From Jiangella asiatica (GTDB taxonomy: Bacteria > Actinomycetota > Actinomycetes > Jiangellales > Jiangellaceae), in NCBI RefSeq assembly GCF_004349065.1, contig NZ_SMKZ01000034.1, positions 1 through 64,000 on the forward strand: a stretch of DNA of 64,000 nt. Reading direction: 5' to 3'. The position numbers were made by a program, and so were the translations under genes. The number at the start of each line of letters is the position of its first letter. Positions within the stretch are counted from its first letter, which is position 1. Shown here one piece after another: positions 17,817 to 26,862 of the stretch. The notes beneath the pieces were generated by a model. The model saw only the letters and a program-made list of their open reading frames with translations, searched no databases and had not been told where the DNA came from.

Positions 17817-18779
17817 TCAGCGGGCGTAACCCACGCCGGCCACGCCGGCGGGGCAGAAGTCGCCGCCAGGAGGTGGGCCGAGCCGGACGCTGCCCTTGAC
17901 GTTGGTCATGGCCGGCCAGGTGGCCACGCCGTCGACCACGGAGACGGGGAGTTCGGCGTGGTTGTGGTCGGGCCATACCGAGTTCCCCAGCAGCCGCCCG
18001 GAGCGCGGCTGGATGTAGAAGTCGGACATCGTGTACTTCGGGTCCCTCCCCATCCAGAGCATGTAGCCGCCGCCGGCGCCGGCGAACCACTCGGGACCGG
18101 CGATCAGGTTGGTGCGCTTGATCTTGATGTGGCCGATCGGGGCGAGGTCCTGAGGAACGAAGAACCCCTGGTAGTTGCTGCTGCCGGTGAGCCGGTCGAT
18201 ACGCAGTTGCTTGACGCCACCCCACGGTTGGATCACGTCGCTGTGGGTGTCGGGGCCGGAGCCGACGAGGTCCACGATGCGGCAGTTCTGCACCTGGACG
18301 ATCGAGGCGCGCGACTGGATCGCTATGCCGTCGCCCTGCCCGCTCACCGTGGTGTCGATCAGCCCGCCCTCGATGAGGACGCCCTCGATGTGCACGACGC
18401 CGACGTTCCGGGTGACGAGGATGGCGCTCGCCGACGTGTCACGTCCGGAGACCGGTGGCAGCCGGATGTGCCCGCCCACGAGCACCACGTTCCGTCCGCC
18501 GTGGATGACGAGCTTGCCGGTGCGCACTGTCGGCGGGAGTTTGATGACGAAGTCGCGGGTGACGTCGAGCTCTCCCGGCTGGGAGTCCGCCGTGGTGCCC
18601 ACCTCGATGACCTCCGGATCGACCAGCGGCGGTGGCTTCCAGGTGAGCTCGGTCCGAGCTCCGCCCGAGACCGACGCCACCCCCGATGCGGACACCAGGC
18701 CCGTCATGGCGGTCGCGCCCGCGAGCGTTCCCGCTGCACGCAGGACGCCCAGGGCTTGTCTGCGAGTGATTCCGGTCAT
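17817..18779 (-). CDS. Tat-exported beta-helix protein, tandem copy B
   Basis: 320 residues with signal TRRQALGVLRAAGTLAGATA and the same architecture as copy A. Shared blocks include DVTRDFVIKL, GGHIRLP, DVIQPWGGVKQLRIDRLT, FYIQPRSGRLL and SVWPDHNHA. AGGAGGCC lies before the ATG at 18779. The two genes are 48 bases apart and most likely arose by tandem duplication. The conserved His/Asp/Trp-rich blocks are the best guess for the functional face. The substrate is unknown. Confidence 0.8.
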   Translation of the reverse strand: MTGITRRQALGVLRAAGTLAGATAMTGLVSASGVASVSGGARTELTWKPPPLVDPEVIEVGTTADSQPGELDVTRDFVIKLPPTVRTGKLVIHGGRNVVLVGGHIRLPPVSGRDTSASAILVTRNVGVVHIEGVLIEGGLIDTTVSGQGDGIAIQSRASIVQVQNCRIVDLVGSGPDTHSDVIQPWGGVKQLRIDRLTGSSNYQGFFVPQDLAPIGHIKIKRTNLIAGPEWFAGAGGGYMLWMGRDPKYTMSDFYIQPRSGRLLGNSVWPDHNHAELPVSVVDGVATWPAMTNVKGSVRLGPPPGGDFCPAGVAGVGYAR

Positions 18780-18791
18780 CGTGCGGCCTCC

Positions 18792-20483
18792 TCAGGCGGG
18801 TGGGCGAGCCGTTGCGGTGATGGGGCCGAACAGGCCGGCCAGCTTCATGTCCTCGTACGCAGCGCCCTCGATCATGTGCATCCGAGGGCTCTCGTGGGTG
18901 CCGTCGCCGGTGGGGGTACACGCGAAGGAAGCACCGGCCGGATGGGCGCCGCCGCTGGCGAACCCGATCTCCAGCGACACCTCGAACTCATCGCCGCGCG
19001 GAGTGACCCTGCCGACGTGGCCGCCCCGAGCGCGGTTCGCGGCGTCGAAGTTGAGCCTGTCTCCGTACCGCGGCTCGAAGCTCAGGAAGCAGGTACTCGA
19101 TACGCCGTCCCAGTCGCGAGTGAGCACGCCGGAGAGGTCGTTGAACTCCGGAAACCGGGAACGGTGGAAGTCGTCGTCCCCGGCCATCCCGTATCGGCCG
19201 GCATGGAAGACCGCGTCGAACAGATCGTCCCGGTTGGCGAGGACGTCGTTGTTGAACAGGGCGCGGGCGCCGTTCGGGTAGCTGTCGAACGCGACCGGCG
19301 CCTGGCCGGCCAACGTGCGGTACGCGTCCGTCGAGTTCCTGACCCGCGGCGGGATTGTGGTCTTGACGTACGGCACGCCGGGGAAGAACTCCTTGACGGT
19401 GGTGACGTGCGACGTCAGCGTCGGCCAGTCCAGCAGGCCGTTGTTGCCGTGCTGGTCGAGGATGTGGCTGAACGGCAGGTGCCCGTACTGCCGGCGCAGC
19501 TCGAGCAGCGGCCGCACCCGGTGGGTGAGCCCGGGCCCGATCATGGTGTGGGCCGGTGCCGAGCCCGACATGCCGACGTGGCCGGTGGCGACACGCCCGC
19601 CGCCGATGCTGTCCAGCCCGCGTTCCACCGCGGCCAGCGGCGAACGTGGCTCGGTGTTGGCCCACGACAGGTCGTGGTCGAAGTACGAGCGGCTGTCTCC
19701 GACGATCAGCACCACCGGGTCGGCGGACTCGCTCTCGGCCACCATGAACATCGGGGCGTACACAACGCCTGGGCTGCTGCCGGCGGTGACGATCTCGCCG
19801 CCGGACAACAACGGTTCCAGCGCCGCCGGGTCGCCGATCCGCCACCGGTCCCCGATCAGCGGACTGCGGCGCGCGCTCGCCGGGAAGCGTAGCCCGGCTC
19901 CGATGCGGACCATCGAGCAGTGGAAGAGCTGACTGTTGGCCGGGATCTCGACCGGGATCGGGTCGCTCCACATGCCCCAGTCGTAGGGAGTGTCGTAGCG
20001 GTGGGAGGAGCCGGACCCGCCGCGTTGGGTCCACTGCTTGCCGCGGAACCTGGCGCGGTGCCGGACTCCCTCGACCTCGAGGGCGTACGCGACGTCGAAG
20101 TGGTCCGGCGCCAGCCGTTCGGTCTCTCCGCTGCCGGCACTCGTGCAGAAGAACCCGGGCACCAGTACCCGTGGGTTGCGGATCGGATAGGGCGGCGAGC
20201 CCGCGGACACCCGCCACAGCCCGGCGGCGCCGGCCGAGGCGAGGGTGGACAGCCGATCGGGCACCCGCAGCCTCGTGGACGCGAACTGGTACCGGGTGCC
20301 GCGCGGCGCTCCGGTCAGCGGTTCGGCGCGCGCCGGCTCGGCCGTCGACAGCAACGGCACGGCGAACGCCCCTGCGACGCTGAGCCCGGTGATCCGGAGC
20401 AGGTCCCGCCGGTTGATGCCCGGCGGGTGACGGTGGCGGGGATCGAAGGCGCGCGGGCTCGGCGATGATCTCGGTGGGGTCAT
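18792..20483 (-). CDS. Tat-exported SGNH-like hydrolase, putative carbohydrate esterase
   Basis: 563 residues. The N-terminus carries a Tat signal (NRRDLLRITGLSVAGAFAV). I read SGNH-hydrolase blocks in order: GDS at residues 262-264 within VVLIVGDSRSYFDHD, a Gly block near GMSGS at about 304-308, an Asn block HGNN at 345-348, and a terminal DDFH at 437-440 that could supply the catalytic Asp and His. An N-terminal region of about 200 residues has no recognised domain. If the block reading is right, the protein removes ester substituents from the polysaccharide outside the cell. It is the first gene of the minus-strand enzyme group. Confidence 0.6.
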   Translation of the reverse strand: MTPPRSSPSPRAFDPRHRHPPGINRRDLLRITGLSVAGAFAVPLLSTAEPARAEPLTGAPRGTRYQFASTRLRVPDRLSTLASAGAAGLWRVSAGSPPYPIRNPRVLVPGFFCTSAGSGETERLAPDHFDVAYALEVEGVRHRARFRGKQWTQRGGSGSSHRYDTPYDWGMWSDPIPVEIPANSQLFHCSMVRIGAGLRFPASARRSPLIGDRWRIGDPAALEPLLSGGEIVTAGSSPGVVYAPMFMVAESESADPVVLIVGDSRSYFDHDLSWANTEPRSPLAAVERGLDSIGGGRVATGHVGMSGSAPAHTMIGPGLTHRVRPLLELRRQYGHLPFSHILDQHGNNGLLDWPTLTSHVTTVKEFFPGVPYVKTTIPPRVRNSTDAYRTLAGQAPVAFDSYPNGARALFNNDVLANRDDLFDAVFHAGRYGMAGDDDFHRSRFPEFNDLSGVLTRDWDGVSSTCFLSFEPRYGDRLNFDAANRARGGHVGRVTPRGDEFEVSLEIGFASGGAHPAGASFACTPTGDGTHESPRMHMIEGAAYEDMKLAGLFGPITATARPPA

Positions 20484-20739
20484 CGTGGCTCCTCGGTCGT
20501 GTTGCGCGGCATACCGTGTGGAGGTCTGGTCACCGTGTCGGCCATTCGTCAGCCGCCGACCCGTTCGAACAGCGATGGCTCGGATAGCGCTTTCCGTGCG
20601 GCGACTACGTCCCGGACGCGGCCGAGAAGGTCTTGGCGGTGGCGCCCCGCTCCTGCCTGCTGAGGAACGTGGCCGCCCACCGGCATGCGGTGCTCGCGGA
20701 GTTCTCCGGCCGCGCTCACCTGATCGCGGTGTTCAATTC

Positions 20740-20861
20740 TGTTCGATCTGCGACAACCTATTGCGTGATTGCTGGACGGTCAAGGCCACGTTTCGCCTAT
20801 CTGACCGGGCAGCGTGCGCGATGGCGAGAGTCTCGTGGTTGAGAAGTTGCAATATCGAACA
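20740..20861. promoter_or_regulatory. Two inverted TGTTCGAT boxes upstream of the DeoR/LacI regulator
   Basis: The plus strand 20740-20759 reads TGTTCGATCTGCGACAACCT. The reverse complement of 20842-20861 reads TGTTCGATATTGCAACTTCT. The two copies agree at 15 of 20 positions and face each other about 80 bases apart, shortly before the regulator's start. This fits operator sites for autoregulation, possibly by looping. The stretch 20484-20739 shows no gene and no other clear element. Confidence 0.5.
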
Positions 20862-20908
20862 GCTATCGTCACACTATGGGCGTTGACCGTCGGCGAAGGA
20901 GGACTCGG

Positions 20909-22012
20909 GTGCTGGCGCTCCAGCGGCAAGCGCACATCCTCAATCTGGTGCGGAGCCGGGGCATGGTCCGCACCGCTGAGCTGGTTGCCGAGCTGGGCGT
21001 ATCGTCCATGACGATCCGCCGTGACCTGGAGGCGTTGGCCGAGCAGGGGGTGATCGACAAGTTTCACGGCGGCGGTGCCCTGCGCACCTCGGCCACAGGG
21101 CTGCCGGCGGATACCGCATCCGCCGCACCGGACGGGCGTGCGCCGCACCCCCACGTGGCGATCGTCGTTCCAGCCGACGACTATTACTTCTCCAGCATCG
21201 TGGCGGGCATCCGGGAGGCGCTCGACGACGCGGCGGTCCGGCGATCGCTGGCCCGTTCGGCGCGGGCCCCGAACGACGAGCGGAAGCTCGTCGACGAAAT
21301 GGTCGGTGCCGACCCGACCGGGCTACTGCTGTCTCCGAGCATCGAGCTGGACCGACCCGACCCGGACTACGCTGACTGGCTGCTCGGGCTGCCGGTGCCG
21401 GTGGTCCTGGTGGAACGGGAGGTCACCGACGCCGGCCGAGCGCTGTCGTGCGTGCGCTCCGATCACGAGTGGGGTTGTGAACAGGCGGTACGGCATCTCA
21501 CGGAGCTGGGTCACCGCGGCGTCGCATTGGTCACCCACGGCCGGTCGCAGAGCGGAACCCGGGTCATCAACGGTTGGCGGGCGGCCGTTGAACGGCTCGG
21601 GGTGGCCGGCAGGCGTTCCCCCATGTACATCGCTGCCGACGCCACAGCAGGCTGGGCGACCGATGAGGGCATCGAGGCGATTCTGGACCAGCTGGCCGAA
21701 TCCGGAGTCACCGGCCTGATCTGCCACTCCGACCAGATCGCGTTGCCGCTGGCCCGGCGGGCCCGTTTGCGCGGTTGGTCGGTTCCCGACGACCTCTCCA
21801 TCGTGGCCTACGACGACGAGTCCGCCGAGATGGCCGACCCGCCGCTGACGGCGGTGTCGCCACCGAAGGCGTGGATCGGTCGAACCGCGGTGCGCACGCT
21901 GCTGGAACTCATCGCCGACGGCGACGACGCCCCGGTCCGACGCGTCGTCGCACAACCGCGCCTGGTGCTCCGCGGCTCCACGGCCGCCCCTCGCACCGCG
22001 AGCTCCGGGTGA
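20909..22012 (+). CDS. Transcriptional regulator: DeoR-type HTH fused to LacI-type sensor domain
   Basis: 367 residues. The N-terminal helix-turn-helix is of DeoR type (VRTAELVAELGVSSMTIRRDLEAL), not the usual LacI helix-turn-helix. From about residue 80 a periplasmic-binding-like sugar sensor follows (HPHVAIVVPADDYYFSSIV; GHRGVALVTHG; PDDLSIVAYDDES). The GTG at 20909 is preferred because AAGGAGGA lies 5 bases upstream; an ATG at 20876 adds 11 residues but has no ribosome site. It lies at the edge of the polysaccharide locus, divergent from its enzyme genes, and is a good candidate for sensing an oligosaccharide or sugar inducer. Confidence 0.88.
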   Translation: MLALQRQAHILNLVRSRGMVRTAELVAELGVSSMTIRRDLEALAEQGVIDKFHGGGALRTSATGLPADTASAAPDGRAPHPHVAIVVPADDYYFSSIVAGIREALDDAAVRRSLARSARAPNDERKLVDEMVGADPTGLLLSPSIELDRPDPDYADWLLGLPVPVVLVEREVTDAGRALSCVRSDHEWGCEQAVRHLTELGHRGVALVTHGRSQSGTRVINGWRAAVERLGVAGRRSPMYIAADATAGWATDEGIEAILDQLAESGVTGLICHSDQIALPLARRARLRGWSVPDDLSIVAYDDESAEMADPPLTAVSPPKAWIGRTAVRTLLELIADGDDAPVRRVVAQPRLVLRGSTAAPRTASSG

Positions 22013-22097
22013 TGTAGTGGCGACGTGGCATGTCCCGACTCTGGTGGCGCCGCCGCGCAGTTGCCTGTACCGAGCCCGTAACAGCTACCGGGGCAGG

Positions 22098-22688
22098 TCA
22101 GGCCGGCTCGCGCCACATGCACCACAGCGGGGGGCCGTCGGGGAGCCGGATCACCTTGGTGGTCTCGAAGCCGTGCCGCTCGTACAGGGAACGGTTGCGC
22201 TCCGAGGTGGCCTCCAGATAGGCGGGTACGCCGTCGCGGTCACACCCGCTCAGGACCGAACGCAGCAGCGCCGTGCCCAGGCCCTGGGACTGCCAGGCGT
22301 CCCGGGTGCCGAGGATGAAGAGGTACTGGTGCTCCCTGTGGGTCGGGTGGTGCTCGTCGAGCAGGCCCATCGCGGTGAACATGCGGTCGGCGTACTGCTC
22401 GGACGCCGTGGCGAGGTCGCCCACCATCCGTTCGTCGTCGATCTCGGCGGTCGGCGGGACCCAGACGGAGGCCGCCACGCCTCCGAGCGCGGTCTCCACC
22501 CCGCCGTGGGGGATCGCCGCCTCGAGAATGACGCGGAACGCCGTCGGCAGGATCCGTGCCCGCGCCGCCACGTCCGGGTAGCACCACGAGAGAACCGGAT
22601 CGGACTGGAAAGCCTCGGCCAGGGTGGCCGCGAGAGTGTCGGTGTCGGCCGGGGCGGCGCCGCGCACCGTGATGGTTTGGATGCTCAT
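22098..22688 (-). CDS. GNAT-family N-acetyltransferase
   Basis: 196 residues with the acetyl-CoA loop DAWQSQGLGTALL and the C-terminal segment SLYERHGFE common to GNAT enzymes acting on small molecules or proteins. GAGGAG is 9 bases before the ATG at 22688; the ATG three codons further upstream directly abuts the ribosome site and is less likely. The acceptor substrate is unknown. It stands alone between the sugar regulator and a LuxR gene. Confidence 0.85.
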   Translation of the reverse strand: MSIQTITVRGAAPADTDTLAATLAEAFQSDPVLSWCYPDVAARARILPTAFRVILEAAIPHGGVETALGGVAASVWVPPTAEIDDERMVGDLATASEQYADRMFTAMGLLDEHHPTHREHQYLFILGTRDAWQSQGLGTALLRSVLSGCDRDGVPAYLEATSERNRSLYERHGFETTKVIRLPDGPPLWCMWREPA

Positions 22689-22835
22689 CGTTGTCATCTC
22701 CTCGTCGGTGCTCCCGAATGGGAGCTCGACTCCAGGCTGCGCCGTCAGGCGGGGCGGCCGCGTCGCAGGATGACACCAATCTCCGGGTCCGGAACAGATG
22801 GCGGATTCCCGCCAGCTGACTCCGTCCGCCGCGGC

Positions 22836-24401
22836 TCACACGTTGTCGATCAGTCCGTCGCGCAGCGCCAGGGCGACCGCGGCCGACCGCGACCCGACCT
22901 CGAGCTTGCCGAGGATGTTCGTCATGTGGCGGTTCACCGTGTGCTCGCTGACCACCAGCGCCCGGGCGACGTCGCGGTTGGTCAGGCCACGGGCGATCAG
23001 GCCGAGCACTTCACGCTCGCGGGACGTCAGCGGTGACCGAGCCCCGGACGGTTCGGACCCGGCAGGCTCGGACGCGCGGCCGTGCAAGCCGCCCAACAGC
23101 GCGTCGGCCCGCGCCTGGTGATGGTCCGCGTCCGCCGGCCGCCCGTCCCTGTCGAGCACCCGGGCCAGTGCGATGAGGGCGCGGGCCTCGTCCCACGGTG
23201 CGCCGACCCGGTGGAAGAGCCGGGCCGCGTCCTCGAACGCGACCCGCGCCTCGCCGAGGTCCGCGGCCGCCTCCGCCACGAAGCCGGCCGCCCATGCGAC
23301 CGAGGCCCGGCTGGGAACCGTGCCGAGGCGCTCGGCGACCGCGGTCAGCTCGGCCAGCGCGGCCCGCGCGGTCACCAGATCCCCCTCCGCCGCGGCCGCC
23401 CGGGCCAGAAGCTCCAGCCCGGCGGCCCGCGGGGTCGCCGGCCCGGAGGCGCCGTCGCGGAGGTACTCCTCGGCTCGGTCCCGAGCGGCCCGGACTTCCC
23501 CGGCGTCCAGGTGGAGCTCGCCCATGCCCAGGATCGAGAGCGGGTGTGCCGGCGCCTCCTCGAAGAGCCGCAGCGCTTCCTCGGCCCGCGCCTGACGACG
23601 TCGCAGCTCGCCCAACCGGGCACCGGCGTCCGAAACCGCCGGGGGCCTCAGCTCGACGAGCGCTCGCATCGCCTCGGTCAGCTCGGCCTCGGCCGCATCC
23701 CAGGCACCCTGCCAAACCAGCACGCTGGCGTAGCGCGCACGACAGGTGTGCTGGAGCGCGCCGAGCCTCCGCGTGGCCCACTCCTCGATGCTCCGGCACC
23801 ACTGGACCGCTCGCTCGTAGTCACGGACCTGCTCACAGCCGTAGATGAGGTAGCAGCAGCACCAGCCGGCCGCCCACGTTTGGTCCAGCTCGTCCGCGAG
23901 CGCGGCCGAGGCGGCCTCCTCGAGCCTCCGGCTGCCCTCGTCGACATACCCGGCGAAGACCTGCGCCAGCCCGATCGTGGAGGTCGCCAGCGACTCGAGG
24001 TCGAAGTGGCCGAGACGGCGTGCCAGGGCCAGCGCCTCCGAGCCGTGCGCGATCGCGGTATCGGTGTCGCCGACGTACATCAGTTTCTCGGCCTCGTGGA
24101 TCAGTAGCAGGCCGTACTCGAGGGTCTCCTCCCGCCCCTCCAGCAGCCGACGGGCCCGGGCCAGCCACCCGCTGGCGACCGCCGTCTGGCCCCGGAAGTC
24201 GACGGAGTCGGTGCCGAGCCAGCACGCCATCCGCGCCGCGCCGAGGTCGTCACCGGCAGCGCGGTAGGCCCGGTAGGCGAGTTCACGGGCCTCGAAGAGG
24301 GCCTCGACGTCGTTGCGCCACCAGGCTTCCCAGCTCAGGGCCTCGAATGCCTCCGGGGAGGCCGATAGGGCACTGGAGGACGAGGCCACTACCGTCTCCA
24401 T
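22836..24401 (-). CDS. LuxR-family regulator with TPR-like helical repeats
   Basis: 521 residues from the ATG at 24401; an in-frame start at 24461 would add 20. Most of the protein is Ala/Leu/Glu/Arg-rich helical hairpins resembling tetratricopeptide repeats. The last 65 residues are a LuxR helix-turn-helix (LTSREREVLGLIARGLTNRDVARAL, ending RSAAVALALRDGL), with the recognition helix near SEHTVNRHM. There is no ATPase domain, so it is shorter than the LAL class. Ligand and targets are unknown. The nearest neighbour is the acetyltransferase gene. Confidence 0.87.
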   Translation of the reverse strand: METVVASSSSALSASPEAFEALSWEAWWRNDVEALFEARELAYRAYRAAGDDLGAARMACWLGTDSVDFRGQTAVASGWLARARRLLEGREETLEYGLLLIHEAEKLMYVGDTDTAIAHGSEALALARRLGHFDLESLATSTIGLAQVFAGYVDEGSRRLEEAASAALADELDQTWAAGWCCCYLIYGCEQVRDYERAVQWCRSIEEWATRRLGALQHTCRARYASVLVWQGAWDAAEAELTEAMRALVELRPPAVSDAGARLGELRRRQARAEEALRLFEEAPAHPLSILGMGELHLDAGEVRAARDRAEEYLRDGASGPATPRAAGLELLARAAAAEGDLVTARAALAELTAVAERLGTVPSRASVAWAAGFVAEAAADLGEARVAFEDAARLFHRVGAPWDEARALIALARVLDRDGRPADADHHQARADALLGGLHGRASEPAGSEPSGARSPLTSREREVLGLIARGLTNRDVARALVVSEHTVNRHMTNILGKLEVGSRSAAVALALRDGLIDNV

Positions 24402-24538
24402 GAGGCCATTGTGCACCCGATGGAGAAGGCTGGTCGGCGTCGTGGACCACGATCCTGCCACTGCCGAGGGTGATCAGGCAGTGGTGCCGCACCGCATGGC
24501 CTTCCCGTCGGTCGTAAAAGCGACCGGGACGCCCTCCA

Positions 24539-24588
24539 TGATCATCAACGGTGGGCGACACCATGACGTCGCCAACCGTTGATGATCA
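24539..24588. repeat. 50-base near-perfect palindrome
   Basis: The outer arms TGATCATCAACGGT and ACCGTTGATGATCA are perfect 14-base inverted repeats. The inner arms GGCGAC and GTCGCC continue the stem with one mismatch, leaving a loop of about 8 bases. It sits in the intergenic stretch upstream of the LuxR gene, 20 bases past a smaller hairpin (CGGTCG / CGACCG at 24510-24527). No U-tract follows, so it is more like a dispersed palindromic repeat or a protein-binding site than a simple terminator. Confidence 0.75.
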
Positions 24589-25169
24589 CCGGACACGACT
24601 CCACTGGCGACGCGCACCTCACGGGCCTCAGGGCCACACGTCGCGCCTACGGGTCTGCGTCACTGTCCTCGGGCGGGGTGAGGTGCCGTCCAGGCGAGTG
24701 CCGACGAAGCCGCCAGCATGACGACCCATGCTCGACCCCGCCACCACGCCGCCATCCGCACGCCCAACCACGCCCACATCGTCACCACCGATGGCGGCTA
24801 ACACCCACGCAGCAGAAGAGCCTCATGGGGCTGTGCGCTTCAGGCGTCCTGTAGATGAAGTTTGAGTGGACCCATCCGTCGCCAGATCCGGCCGATCGCG
24901 GACGTGAACAGTCGGCTGCGCTCGGCCATCGAGGGCTGCGACCAGGGGTGGCGCCCCGCGGCAGCCTCTCCAGCGCGGCGATCAGGTATCTCCGAGCTGG
25001 GATGGGCTCGGCCTCGCCGCCGTTCGTGGGCTGGGCCCGCTGTTCTCGCGGGCGCCGCTGGTACCTCCTCGGCGCAGGCCGTCCCGGCCCACGCCGACGG
25101 AGGCCTCGATGCCGACCAGGTCGGGTACCAGCCGCGTCGGGGCGGCCAGCGCCGCTCGGTGGGCGGTGG
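24589..25169. other. Intergenic stretch without a recognisable gene
   Basis: Open frames here have no family motif, no ribosome site and the amino-acid composition of non-coding GC-rich DNA. It may be the remains of decayed genes next to the epimerase gene. I see no RNA gene or clear repeat. Confidence 0.5.
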
Positions 25170-26246
25170 TCAGGGCCGGTTTCGCTGGCCCACTGACCCC
25201 CGGCGGACGAAGTCGCGCAGGGCACGCGAGACGCTGCGGCGCCGCAACGCGGGGGTTGGGGCCGCGGCGGTCTCACGCATTCCATCGATGATCTCGCGCA
25301 ACACCGTCACGGCGTCGACGCTGGGCGACCAGCCGAGCTCACGAGTAGCCCGCGAACAGTCGAGCAGCGGCAGCGCGAACCCCATGTCCAGCCACCCGGT
25401 GTCCACCTGCTGAAGCCGGGCGTGCCAGGCCGCGGACATCACCGTGCGCACGACGAGCGACGGCACATGGATAGGGCGCGCCCCGAGCACCTCGGCGATC
25501 CGGTCGGTCGTGATCGGCGGCTCGGCTGACAGGTTGAACGCCCCGCCGACCATCCGGTCCAGCTCGCGGACGACCGCGTCGGCCACGTCGTCGGCGTGAA
25601 CCACCGGGAAACGGAGGCCTCGGTCGAGCGGGACGACCGGGATGTGGTCGAGCACCTTCGCGGGGACGATCGCAGGTACGCCGTACCGCAGCAGCGCGCT
25701 CCCCGCCGTCTTCTGCCCGACGATGCCGGGCCGCATCCGGCTGATCAAGGTGCTGTGGCCCGTCGCCTCGTGGCGGTCGAGGAGCCGCTCGGCCGCGGCC
25801 TTGTGGACGCTGTAGCGCGAGCTGCGCACCCCGCCGGTCGGCCAGGACTCGTCGACGCGCACGTCGTCGGACTTGGGGGAGTAGGCGCCGACCGAGGACA
25901 TGTGCACGAGGTGCGGTACGGCGGATGCGGTGACTGCCTCGAGGACCCGCCGGGTGCCCCCGACACCGAGCTCCTCGAGGTACTTCAGGTCATGGGAGGG
26001 TTGGAAGCCCCACGCAAGGTGGACGACGGCGTCGGCCCCGCGGAATGCCTCGATGAGTGTGTGCACGGCCTCGTCGAGGCTGAGGTCGACCGCGCGCCAC
26101 TCGACCGCCTCGCCGCCCGGCACGACCTCGGGGTCGTCCGGCAGCCGACGGGCCAGACCGACGATCTGGTGCCCGCCGGCGCGCATGAGCCGACGCAGCA
26201 GCGCCGTGCCGATGTTGCCGGTCGCGCCGGTGATGACGATCCTCAT
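25170..26246 (-). CDS. NAD(P)-dependent epimerase/dehydratase (extended SDR)
   Basis: 358 residues. The N-terminal nucleotide-binding motif is TGATGNIG (residues 6-13). The active-site YxxxK appears as YSVHK, preceded by the Ser of HMSSVGAYS. A segment FPVVHADDVADAV near residue 225 is typical of extended SDR enzymes of the NAD-dependent epimerase group. The start is ATG at 26246. Substrate cannot be predicted. The last 25 residues are Arg-rich and may be a chance extension. Confidence 0.85.
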   Translation of the reverse strand: MRIVITGATGNIGTALLRRLMRAGGHQIVGLARRLPDDPEVVPGGEAVEWRAVDLSLDEAVHTLIEAFRGADAVVHLAWGFQPSHDLKYLEELGVGGTRRVLEAVTASAVPHLVHMSSVGAYSPKSDDVRVDESWPTGGVRSSRYSVHKAAAERLLDRHEATGHSTLISRMRPGIVGQKTAGSALLRYGVPAIVPAKVLDHIPVVPLDRGLRFPVVHADDVADAVVRELDRMVGGAFNLSAEPPITTDRIAEVLGARPIHVPSLVVRTVMSAAWHARLQQVDTGWLDMGFALPLLDCSRATRELGWSPSVDAVTVLREIIDGMRETAAAPTPALRRRSVSRALRDFVRRGSVGQRNRP

Positions 26247-26862
26247 GGCGAGCCTCCGTGCCGTGCCGCCGACGCACGCCAGCGGTCCCTTCCGGCGAGC
26301 CTGGCAGCACGCGGCACGCGTGGCCGGCCCGACCATGTCGCCGGACGAGGCGCTGCAGACGACGCACTCCAACAGCAGCGACCCGGCGGTGGGTCACCGA
26401 GTGTGGTCAGGGTGTCGCCTGCCGGTCCCGTTCTTCCCGTCCCGTCGCCAGGCCGATAGCGACCTTGCCGATCCCACGGACGACACTCGTGGCGCCGATG
26501 GCGCCGGAGGGCTCTGTCGTGTGTCATCGTGCGGTTCCTTCACTTCGCCGTTCGCGCGGTCGAGTTGTTGCGATGACGGCTCCGGATGGGTCGGCTGTTC
26601 AGGTTCTGCCAGCTCGCTGGCGTAGTCAGCGGTGTGCATGACGAACCAGTGGAGATGGGGCCTTTCCGTACCCAACTGTTTCGGGCACACACGCTGTGTC
26701 TTCCCCGAGATGCCGGTGACCCGGCCTGTTCACGGGAGGCGTCGTCGAGGAATTCTCTGACGGGGGTAGATGTATCGATCGGTATCAGCCGACCGGATCG
26801 GCTCGGGCCGGGGATGAAGACCGCCGCCCCGGGTACGGCCAGGTGTCGTCGAGGAAGGGGTG
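26247..26862. other. Intergenic stretch, nothing recognised
   Basis: About 615 bases upstream of the HVA1 gene with no open frame showing family motifs on either strand. The promoter of the HVA1/DUF3140 pair must lie in the right part, but I could not pick a convincing consensus. Confidence 0.5.

Noticed and set aside
24782-25285. Minus-strand frame of 167 codons in the gap before the epimerase
   Set aside because: Overlaps the epimerase C-terminus, composition is non-coding and no domain is visible.
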